Positions 27,442 through 34,774 of a DNA stretch of 64,000 nucleotides are shown piece by piece. How positions within the stretch are numbered: position 1 is the stretch's first letter; every line of letters begins with the position of its first letter. Position numbers and translations under genes: made by a program. The stretch is from Gemmatimonadota bacterium (lineage in GTDB: Bacteria; Gemmatimonadota; Gemmatimonadetes; Longimicrobiales; Gaopeijiaceae): assembly GCA_030428885.1 (NCBI GenBank), contig JAUIEJ010000003.1, positions 310,001 to 374,000 on the forward strand. The letters run 5' to 3'. The notes under the pieces are model-generated. The model saw only the letters and a program-made list of their open reading frames with translations, had not been told where the DNA came from and ran no database searches.

Positions 27442-29136
27442 ATGCGCCCACTCGCCGCCGCCCTCGTCCTCGCCACCGCCGTCTCCAGCGGCTGCTCCTC
27501 CCCGGCCCCGGCGGACTGGATCCTCCGGGGCGGGACCCTCTACGACGGCACGGGCGCACCGCCCCGGGAGGCCGACGTGGCCATCGTCGGGGACTCCATC
27601 GTCGCCGTGGGCGACGTCTCGGGCTTCGAGGCGGCGCGGGAGCTCGACGTGTCGGGACTCGCCGTGGCTCCCGGCTTCGTCAACATGTTGTCCTGGGCCA
27701 CGGAGACGCTCCTGGAAGACGGGCGGGGGCTGGCCGACATCGCCCAGGGGGTGACCCTGGAGGTGTTCGGCGAGGGATCGTCCATGGGCCCCCTCACCGA
27801 CTCCATGAAGGCCGTCATGGTGTCGTCCCAGGGGGATCTCACCTTCGACGTGACGTGGACCACCCTGGGGGAGTATCTGGAGCACCTGGAGCGCCGGGGC
27901 GTCTCTCCCAACGTGGCGTCGTTCGTGGGGGCCACCACGGTGCGGGTCCACGAGCTGGGGTACGACGATCGCGCCCCCTCCGCAGCCGAGCTGGCGCGCA
28001 TGCAGGATCTGGTGCGTGCCGCCATGGCCGAAGGGGCCCTGGGGGTGGGCTCCTCCCTGATCTACGCGCCGGCGTTCTACGCCGACACCGACGAACTGGT
28101 GGCGTTGGTCTCGGCCGCCGCCGAGTCGGACGGCATGTACATCAGCCACATGCGGAGCGAGGCCAACCGGCTCCTGGAGGCGGTGGACGAACTCATCCAC
28201 ATCGCCCGGGTGAGCGGCGCCCCCGCCGAGATCTACCACCTCAAGGCGGCGGGAGCCGACAACTGGGGCAAGATCGACGACGTGGTGGCCCGGGTGGAGG
28301 CCGCACGGGCCGAGGGAATCCGGGTGAGCGCCGACATGTACACCTACACCGCGGGAGCCACCGGCCTGGACGCCGCCATGCCCCCGTGGGTCCAGGAAGG
28401 GGGGTACGACGCGTGGGCGGCCCGCCTCGCCGATCCCGCGATCCGGGCGCGGGTCCTGACCGAGATGCGTTCCCCTACGGACGAATGGGAGAACCTCATG
28501 GCCCAGGCCGGCTCTCCCGATCGGGTCCTGGTGGTGGGGTTCCGGGCCGATTCCCTGAAGCGCCACACCGGGAAGACGCTGGCCGCCGTGGCCGAGGAGA
28601 TGGGACTCACCCCCGAGGAAGCCGCCATCGAACTGGTGATCCGGGACGGGTCGAGGGTGGGGACCGTCTACTTCCTCATGTCCGAAGACAACGTCCGACG
28701 CCAGGTGGCCCTGCCGTGGATGAGCTTCGGCAGCGACGCCGGGGCCCCGGCACCCGAGGGGGTGTTCCTCGAGTCCAACCCCCACCCCCGGGCCTACGGC
28801 AACTTCGCCCGGCTCCTGGGGCGCTACGTGCGGGACGAGGGGTTGATCCCCCTGGAGGAGGCGGTGCGGAAGCTCACCTCGCTTCCCGCCGACAACCTGG
28901 GACTCCGCCGCCGGGGTCGGCTGGCGCCGGGATTCCACGCCGACCTGGCCATCTTCGACCCCGACGAGGTCGGGGACCGGGCCACCTTCGAGTCCCCCCA
29001 CCACCTGTCGGTGGGCATGCGCCACGTCTTCGTCAACGGGATTCCCGTGTGGCAGGACGGGGCCCACACCGGCGCCACGCCCGGCCGGGTGGTGCGGGGT
29101 CCGGGCTGGACCGGGTGGGACGACGGGAGCCCCTGA
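27442..29136 (+). CDS. D-aminoacylase / N-acyl-D-amino-acid deacylase family lipoprotein
   Basis: 564 residues with a lipoprotein signal (ATAVSSGCSS). Amidohydrolase fold: WILRGGTLYDGTGAPPREADVAI and VAPGFVNMLSWATETLLEDGRG (strand 1 without the usual HxH). Other ligands are kept: YISHMRSEANR, AEIYHLKAAG (His), SFGSDAGAPAPEG (Asp). It ends LRRRGRLAPGFHADLAIFDPDEV, the usual closing strand. The family releases D-amino acids from N-acyl or peptide forms at the cell surface. ATG 27442; the frame is open upstream but has no signal there. Confidence 0.87.
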   Translation: MRPLAAALVLATAVSSGCSSPAPADWILRGGTLYDGTGAPPREADVAIVGDSIVAVGDVSGFEAARELDVSGLAVAPGFVNMLSWATETLLEDGRGLADIAQGVTLEVFGEGSSMGPLTDSMKAVMVSSQGDLTFDVTWTTLGEYLEHLERRGVSPNVASFVGATTVRVHELGYDDRAPSAAELARMQDLVRAAMAEGALGVGSSLIYAPAFYADTDELVALVSAAAESDGMYISHMRSEANRLLEAVDELIHIARVSGAPAEIYHLKAAGADNWGKIDDVVARVEAARAEGIRVSADMYTYTAGATGLDAAMPPWVQEGGYDAWAARLADPAIRARVLTEMRSPTDEWENLMAQAGSPDRVLVVGFRADSLKRHTGKTLAAVAEEMGLTPEEAAIELVIRDGSRVGTVYFLMSEDNVRRQVALPWMSFGSDAGAPAPEGVFLESNPHPRAYGNFARLLGRYVRDEGLIPLEEAVRKLTSLPADNLGLRRRGRLAPGFHADLAIFDPDEVGDRATFESPHHLSVGMRHVFVNGIPVWQDGAHTGATPGRVVRGPGWTGWDDGSP

Positions 29137-29145
29137 ACGAACGAA

Positions 29146-29173
29146 GCCCCGGGAGCCGATGCGCTCCCGGGGC
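29146..29173. terminator. Bidirectional stem-loop between convergent genes
   Basis: A perfect 11-bp inverted repeat (GCCCCGGGAGC at 29146-29156, complement at 29163-29173, 6-nt loop) sits between the D-aminoacylase-like gene and the metalloprotease gene. It can serve both strands. No strong T-run is present on either side. Confidence 0.65.
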
Positions 29174-29186
29174 CGTCGTCGTTCGC

Positions 29187-31598
29187 TCAGCCCTCCGAGT
29201 CCAGGATCTCGTCGATCCGGGCCATGGAGTCGTGGTAGTGGAGCCGGGTGGGCTCGTGATTGGTCCGGCTCACGGCACGCTGCAACTCGCCCCGGAGGGT
29301 GGTGAGCTGCCCCCGGGCGAAGGGCGCGATGTCGGTCTGGAGCGCCTCTTCGTCGGCCATGAGTTCGGCCATGCGGCTCAGATACGCCCGCTGCACGTTC
29401 CGGCGGTAGGCGTCGGTGGCCCGACCCGCCGCCGCCTCCGACCAGACGCCGGTGCGGAGGTCGTCCATGAGGTCGCCCAGCCCGTACGCGGCGTCGCCGT
29501 GGAAGGCCTCCTGCTCGATGAGGCGCTTCATCCGGGGCACGTTGAGGAGCCCGTTGAGGGCCGACACCTGCCGGGCCCGGACGTCGTCGGGCACGCCCGA
29601 TCCGGTGATCAGGCCGAGGATGCGGGTGTCCAGCATCCACTCGGGCGTGGCCAGCACCTGACGGTTGAGGTAGTCCACCGCCCGGGCCTGCATCTCGGCC
29701 GGGACGGGAGCGTAGATGGCCCCGTCCTGCCCCTGGCGCTTCCGGGTCTGGACCACGCCGCCCACGTTCGTGAGGACGTGGCCCGTGTACCGGTTCCACT
29801 GGCCCGACACGTTGCTGTAGAGCTCGGCCAGGTCGTCGTAGTCCTCGCCCTCCTGGTACGTCCACTCCAGCAGGTTGTCCACGATGCGCTCGAGGTTGGC
29901 GATCCCGTAGTCCGACGCCGCCACGGCGTCGTCGCCGATGGCCTCGGTAAGGGCGGAGGGATCTTCGCCGTTGGGGCTGGAGAACCGGTACATGGGGTCC
30001 TCCTGCATCTCGGCCACCATGGCGTTCAGGGCGGTCCGCTCGCCGTCCGTCCCCCCGTTCATGGGCCGGTAGCCCCATTCGATGGCGAACTTGTCGTAGG
30101 GGCCGATGACCGGCATGAGGCAGGTGTCGTCGCCGGGCTGGGCCACGTAGTTGAAGCGGGCGTAGTCCATGATGGAGGGGGCCACGCCGTACTCGCAGAC
30201 GAAGCGGGTGCGGAGCTGCTCCACCGGGTAGGCGGCCGAGGCCTGCATGTTGTGCTGGAGGCCCAGTGTGTGGCCCACCTCGTGCGCCGACACGAAGCGC
30301 ACCAGTTCACCCATGAGCTCGTCGCTGAACTGCACGCCCCGGGCCTCGGGGTTCACCGCGGCGGTCTGGATGAAGAACCAGTTCCGCAGGAGGTTCATGA
30401 CGTTGTGATACCACTGGATGTCCGACTCCAGGATCTCCCCGGTGCGCGGGTCGTGGACGTGGGGACCCGACGCGTTCTGGACGTCCGACGCCAGGTACCG
30501 GATCACGCTGTAGCGGGCGTCCTCGGGACTCCACTCCGGGTCCTCCTCCGGGGTGGGGGCGTCCATGGCGAGGATGGCGTTGGAGAATCCGGCCTCCTCG
30601 AAGGCCACCTGCCAGTCCTCCACACCCTGCTTCAGGTAGGGACGCCACTTCGCCGGGGTGGCCGGGTCGATGTAGTAGATGATGGGCTTCACCGGGTCCA
30701 CCAGTTCGCCCCGGGCGAAGGCCGCCGGGTCGCTGGGCTCCAACCGCCACCGGGTCACGAAGCACCGGGAGGTGGCCCGCTGGGAGTCGATGCCGTAGTC
30801 GGTGAGGGACACGCTGAAGAAGCCCACCCGGGGATCACATCGCCGCGGCTGCATGGGGTCGTCGGGGAGCTCCAGCATGGAGTGGTGCATCTCCATGGAC
30901 ACGGTGTTGGCCGCGGCGTTGGAGGGGGCCTCGGTGGCCTCGTAGGTCAGGACCCGACGCACCTCCACGTTGGTGGGGAAGGAACGGGCCCACTCGATGA
31001 ACGTCCGATCGCCGTCGACCCGCCGGACACCGTACTGGGAACGCCGGAAGGACTGGAGCCCCAGGAGGGGCACGTCGGCGGTGAAGAGCGGCGTGACGTC
31101 GATGACCGCGGCCGACGAGTCGGGCGAGAGCGCCTCGATGTCGAAGGCCATGATCACCGGCTCGAAGTTGGAGTTCTGGACCGCCGCCGACACCGGGAGC
31201 GTGGTGTCGGCCACGTTGTCGTGGCTCACCAGGCGCAGGAGCACCCGGTCGCCCCGGCGCTGCCAGCGGACCACCGCCGTGTTGGCCTTGGATCCTCCGT
31301 ACCCGGCGCCGTCGGGCGTCCGGGCGATGCGGGTGAGGAGAAGGAACTCCTCCTCCATGCGGTTCAGGGGGATCTCGTAGAACAGATCGTCGTCGATGCG
31401 GTGGACGTCGAAGATGCCCTCGTCGGTCTCGGCGTCGGCCGTGATCACCTCGGCGTAGGGCTTGGGCCCGTCGTCGTCCCGGGCGCTGCCGGAGCGCTCC
31501 TGGGGGGTGGGGGCGGAGGCCGGGGCGGCCTGTCCCGACGAGCAGCCGCCGAGGAGCGCGGCCAGGGCGAACAGGGGCGCCAGAGGGAATCTGCGCAT
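29187..31598 (-). CDS. Zinc-dependent metalloprotease lipoprotein (DUF5117/DUF4953 type)
   Basis: About 803 residues. The signal ends in LAALLGGCSSG, so it is lipidated. The N-terminal DUF5117-type part shows DVHRIDDDLFYEIPLNRMEEEFLLLTRIA only as a family-like charged segment. The zinc site is SAHEVGHTLGLQHN (HExxHxxGxxH, about 438-449), with a Met-turn in SIMDYARFN, so it is a metzincin. The C-terminal region is helical. Such proteins are abundant in Gemmatimonadota and Bacteroidota surface proteomes; substrates are unknown. ATG 31598 has GGAG 9 nt upstream; ATG 31613 lacks one. It is not in an operon with the ADOP gene, which ends 100 nt away. Confidence 0.88.
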   Translation of the reverse strand: MRRFPLAPLFALAALLGGCSSGQAAPASAPTPQERSGSARDDDGPKPYAEVITADAETDEGIFDVHRIDDDLFYEIPLNRMEEEFLLLTRIARTPDGAGYGGSKANTAVVRWQRRGDRVLLRLVSHDNVADTTLPVSAAVQNSNFEPVIMAFDIEALSPDSSAAVIDVTPLFTADVPLLGLQSFRRSQYGVRRVDGDRTFIEWARSFPTNVEVRRVLTYEATEAPSNAAANTVSMEMHHSMLELPDDPMQPRRCDPRVGFFSVSLTDYGIDSQRATSRCFVTRWRLEPSDPAAFARGELVDPVKPIIYYIDPATPAKWRPYLKQGVEDWQVAFEEAGFSNAILAMDAPTPEEDPEWSPEDARYSVIRYLASDVQNASGPHVHDPRTGEILESDIQWYHNVMNLLRNWFFIQTAAVNPEARGVQFSDELMGELVRFVSAHEVGHTLGLQHNMQASAAYPVEQLRTRFVCEYGVAPSIMDYARFNYVAQPGDDTCLMPVIGPYDKFAIEWGYRPMNGGTDGERTALNAMVAEMQEDPMYRFSSPNGEDPSALTEAIGDDAVAASDYGIANLERIVDNLLEWTYQEGEDYDDLAELYSNVSGQWNRYTGHVLTNVGGVVQTRKRQGQDGAIYAPVPAEMQARAVDYLNRQVLATPEWMLDTRILGLITGSGVPDDVRARQVSALNGLLNVPRMKRLIEQEAFHGDAAYGLGDLMDDLRTGVWSEAAAGRATDAYRRNVQRAYLSRMAELMADEEALQTDIAPFARGQLTTLRGELQRAVSRTNHEPTRLHYHDSMARIDEILDSEG

Positions 31599-31700
31599 GT
31601 GGGGTTTCTCCATATGGTGCGATAGGACCCGGGACTCCGGTCCGGGGCCGCAAGTTCCCCGGGCGCCCGGTCCGGGGCAAGTCCCGGGGCCCCCGGGCCT

Positions 31701-34340
31701 TCACTCCGTGCGGAGGGTCGCCGCAGGATCCAGGCGGGCCGCCCGACGGAGGGGACCGGCGGCGGCCAGGGCCGCCACCAGGGCCACGACGACCGCCACA
31801 CCTCCGAGCAGGGGAATGTCGCCGGCCCCCAGGGGCAGGCTGCCCGGAAAGAAGCGGTGGACCAGTCGGGCCAGGATCAGCCCCACCGCCAGGGCCGCCG
31901 CCACGATGCGGCCCGGTCGCCCCGCCACCGCGGTGGCCACCCGCCGCCCGTCGGCCCCCAGGGCCAGCCGAATCCCCACCTCCCGCCGGGCAGCCGCCAT
32001 GCGGTGCCGCACCGTGCCGTACACCCCCAGGGCCAGGAGGAACACCGCCAGCCCCGCCAATCCGGCCAGCGCCAGTCCGGTGATCTGGGCGGGGCGGATC
32101 CATCGCCGCAGCCCCGCCTCCACCGTGGTGACCTCCCGGACCACCGCGCCGGGAGCGACCCGGCCCACCACCTCCCGCCAGACTCCGGGCCCCGGCGGCG
32201 TGCCCCGGAGCACCAGATGGATGGTCGGCTCCGACCCGGGCGTCGCGGCCAGGAGCGACGCGGGGGTCTGGGGCAGGGAGGTGTACAACCGCGGCGTGGG
32301 GCGCCGGCTCTCCGATCCGGGGTTGGCCACGACGTCGTCCACCACCCCCACCACGGTGAAGAGGTGGCGGGCCTCGCCGTCGGCGAGTTCGACGCCCTCG
32401 CCCACCACGTCGGAGGGCTCCCGGCCGGGCCAGAGAGCCCGGGCCGCCGCCATCGAGGCCACCAGGGCCCCGGGCGCCCCGGCGCCGTCGCCCTCCTCGA
32501 TCCCCCGACCCGCCCGCACCGGGATTCCGAAGAGGTCGAAGTACCCGGGGCCCACGGCCAGGGAGTGACGAGGCACGTCCCGGTCGGCCACGGCTTCGGG
32601 GGCACCCACCACCCGCACCGGGCTGGCGGCCTCGCTCGAACCCCAGGTGCCCAGGAACAGGCTGCGGGCCACGGTGGCCGACTGCACCGCCGGGTGGCGG
32701 ACGAAGGCCGCCTGCAGGGCCCCGTCCGCGGCGGCCGAGCCGCCGGTGGCGTCCCCGTCCACCACCACCGAGGTGATGCCGTCCCACCGGTGGCCCAGGG
32801 TGTCGAAGTCGGCGACGCGGAGAAAGGAGCGCACCGCCGAGAAGGCCCCCGCCACCAGCACCACCCCCAGGGCCACCTGGAGTCCCAGAAGCCCATCGTG
32901 GACCCGGAGTCCTCGCCGCGACCCGCCGGCGCCTCGGGCGGCGCCGCTCCCGCCCAGCGCCCGGACCAGGGGAAGAGCCCCGCAGGCCCCCGCCGTCAAC
33001 ACGGTCACCCCCGCCGCCGCCGCCGCCAGGCGCAGGTCCGCCCGGATGGAGATCCAGCCGGGAAGATCGCCGGCGAACCGGCTCGCCAGCACCTCGGCGG
33101 CCACGCTGGTGACCAGGAGGGCCACCAGGCCCCCGGCCCCCGCCAGGAGGGCGGCCTCCACCACGGCGGCCCGGGCCACCGCCCCGCGGCCGCCCCCCAG
33201 CGCCGCGCGCACGGCGAGTTCGTGCCGCCGTTCGGTCACCCGGGCCACCAGGAGGGAGGCCAGATTGGCCGTGGTGAGGAGCAGGACGAGGGCGGCCGTG
33301 GCCACCAGGGCCGCGGCGGCCGCGGGCTGGGCCACCTCTCGCACGAGGACGTCCCGGATCGGAGTGACTCGGGCCGACCACCCGGGCTCCAGCTCCGGAT
33401 CCGCGGCGAAGCGGGCGCGGGCGAAGTCGTCCAGGGCCCGGTGGGCCGTGGCCACGTCCACCCCCTCGGCCAGACGAGCCACGGCCCAGAGGTCCTGGGC
33501 GCCGTACCCGCCGCTCTCCCGAGCGGGCTCCAGGGGCACGAAGATCTGCCCCCGGTCCAGGGTGCGGGCCTGGGCGGCCAACACCCCCACCACGATGGCG
33601 GCCCCGTCGCCCAGGCGCAGGGTCCGGCCCACGATGTCGGGGTCGCCCCCGAAGGCCGAGGTCCACAGGTCGTGGCGGAGAACGGCCACGGTTCCCGGGC
33701 GGTCGGAGGGGGTCAGTCCCCGGCCCGCGGCGAGGTGGAGTCCCAGGAGACGGAATCCGTCGCCCGTCACCTCGGTGACCCGCACCCCCCGTCGGGCGTC
33801 GCCGTCCCCCAACACGGCCTCCCCTCCGCGAAACGCCGCGGTGGCCTCGAACACGGGCAGCGCGCCCCACTCGCGCCACGCCGCCAGGGAGGTGCCGGGC
33901 GAACAACCCGGGCACACCTCCACCGGATGGGTGTCCTCCAGGTCCACCAGACGGTGAGCCTCGGGCCAGGGCAGGGGGGCGAACCAGATGCCGTCCACCA
34001 GCGCCACGGCCGCGGCGGTGAGGCCGGTCCCGAAGGCCAGCGACAGAACGGCCACGGCGGCCAGGGCGGGGGTGCGGGCGAGGGATCGCCGGGCGGCCCG
34101 GATGTCGAGGCCCAGCCCTGCGCCCAGGGCCCCGATCCGGCGCCCCGCCCGGACCGCGGCGTACGGGAATCCCAGGGCGGCCACCTGGCCCACGTACCAG
34201 ACGTCGGCCCGAAGCCGCCCGCCCGAGCGTCGACGGGCCCGGTACTCGTGGGCCAGATCACCGGGAATCGCCGAGCTGCCGGCCCCCGCGTCGGAGACGC
34301 AGCGGGTCAGGATCCGGGCCGCCCACGCCGGAGGGGTCAT
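31701..34340 (-). CDS. ADOP-type orphan ABC permease (MacB/FtsX fold)
   Basis: 879 residues: a cytoplasmic N-terminal stretch, then two copies of the MacB_PCD plus FtsX unit. Helices: LAAVAVLSLAFGTGLTAAAVALVDGIW, the segment around VATAALVLLLTTANLASLLVARV, and the C-terminal block LVALAAAGPLRRAARLDPAATLRTE. RHELAVRAALGGGRGAVARA and REVGIRLALGADGRRVATAV are the two paired FtsX cytoplasmic loops. No ATPase domain is present or adjoining, which fits ADOP (acidobacterial duplicated orphan permease). It is coupled to a PadR regulator by an ATGA overlap, the known ADOP arrangement. Substrate unknown. Confidence 0.88.
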   Translation of the reverse strand: MTPPAWAARILTRCVSDAGAGSSAIPGDLAHEYRARRRSGGRLRADVWYVGQVAALGFPYAAVRAGRRIGALGAGLGLDIRAARRSLARTPALAAVAVLSLAFGTGLTAAAVALVDGIWFAPLPWPEAHRLVDLEDTHPVEVCPGCSPGTSLAAWREWGALPVFEATAAFRGGEAVLGDGDARRGVRVTEVTGDGFRLLGLHLAAGRGLTPSDRPGTVAVLRHDLWTSAFGGDPDIVGRTLRLGDGAAIVVGVLAAQARTLDRGQIFVPLEPARESGGYGAQDLWAVARLAEGVDVATAHRALDDFARARFAADPELEPGWSARVTPIRDVLVREVAQPAAAAALVATAALVLLLTTANLASLLVARVTERRHELAVRAALGGGRGAVARAAVVEAALLAGAGGLVALLVTSVAAEVLASRFAGDLPGWISIRADLRLAAAAAGVTVLTAGACGALPLVRALGGSGAARGAGGSRRGLRVHDGLLGLQVALGVVLVAGAFSAVRSFLRVADFDTLGHRWDGITSVVVDGDATGGSAAADGALQAAFVRHPAVQSATVARSLFLGTWGSSEAASPVRVVGAPEAVADRDVPRHSLAVGPGYFDLFGIPVRAGRGIEEGDGAGAPGALVASMAAARALWPGREPSDVVGEGVELADGEARHLFTVVGVVDDVVANPGSESRRPTPRLYTSLPQTPASLLAATPGSEPTIHLVLRGTPPGPGVWREVVGRVAPGAVVREVTTVEAGLRRWIRPAQITGLALAGLAGLAVFLLALGVYGTVRHRMAAARREVGIRLALGADGRRVATAVAGRPGRIVAAALAVGLILARLVHRFFPGSLPLGAGDIPLLGGVAVVVALVAALAAAGPLRRAARLDPAATLRTE

Positions 34341-34654
34341 GCGTCCAACGCCTCGGCCGCCCCGGCCCAGAGGCGCTCCAGGGTCTCCCGCCGCTGCCGC
34401 ACCACACCCCGCCCGGTGGCCGTGACCGTGTATCGCCGGCGAACGTGACCCCCGCCGTCTCCTTCGTCGGCGGCCCAGGCGATGAGGGCCTTCTCACCCA
34501 GGCGGTCCAGAGCCCGGTACAGCGCCCCACGGGTGAGGCGTCGTCCCTCGTCGGTGAGGAGGCGGCGGACCGAGGGCGCCGTGGCGGCGGTTCCCAGGGC
34601 CAGGATGGCCAGAAGGATCAGGTACTCGAGCTCACCGACGGATTCGCGGGGCAT
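34337..34654 (-). CDS. PadR-family transcriptional regulator
   Basis: 105 residues. A winged-helix domain: GELEYLILLAILAL, then SVRRLLTDEGRRLTRGALYRALDRLGEKALIAW (recognition helix) and the wing GGHVRRRYTVTATGRGVV, followed by a short C-terminal helix. PadR proteins repress stress or transport genes. ATG 34654 is chosen because the upstream codons lie in the promoter and operator. Its stop overlaps the ADOP start. Two 16-nt repeats over its own promoter make autorepression likely. Confidence 0.88.
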   Translation of the reverse strand: MPRESVGELEYLILLAILALGTAATAPSVRRLLTDEGRRLTRGALYRALDRLGEKALIAWAADEGDGGGHVRRRYTVTATGRGVVRQRRETLERLWAGAAEALDA

Positions 34655-34687
34655 GGCGGGGGAGGGAAGAGGGGTCGGGGACTCCGT

Positions 34688-34719
34688 TGTCGTAATTGTA
34701 TACTGTCGTAGATGTATAC
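34688..34719 (-). promoter_or_regulatory. PadR promoter with tandem 16-bp operator repeats
   Basis: Two tandem direct repeats, TGTCGTAATTGTATAC (34688-34703) and TGTCGTAGATGTATAC (34704-34719), differ at two positions. On the minus strand they overlap a promoter: the first gives TATACA as the -10 box (34697-34702) and TTGTGT just beyond the second gives the -35. The patch is far richer in A+T than the neighbouring genes. The expected transcript start is near 34690 and the PadR ATG is at 34654. Confidence 0.6.
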
Positions 34720-34774
34720 ACAACGGCGCACCCCGCGGGGATCCCCCACGGTCCTGCCCACCGACCGGCAACGG

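Noticed and set aside
27129-31625. A plus-strand open frame of about 1500 codons over the D-aminoacylase-like and metalloprotease genes, and similar long frames such as minus 485-2578 and minus 2967-5960.
   Set aside because: They are low-complexity (Gly/Arg/Pro/His-rich) shadows of genes with clear domains. High G+C content makes stop codons rare in wrong frames.
31630-31700. GC-rich near-duplicate CCGGTCCGGGG segments as a terminator for the ADOP gene.
   Set aside because: The repeats are direct rather than inverted and no single clear stem with a T-run could be defined.
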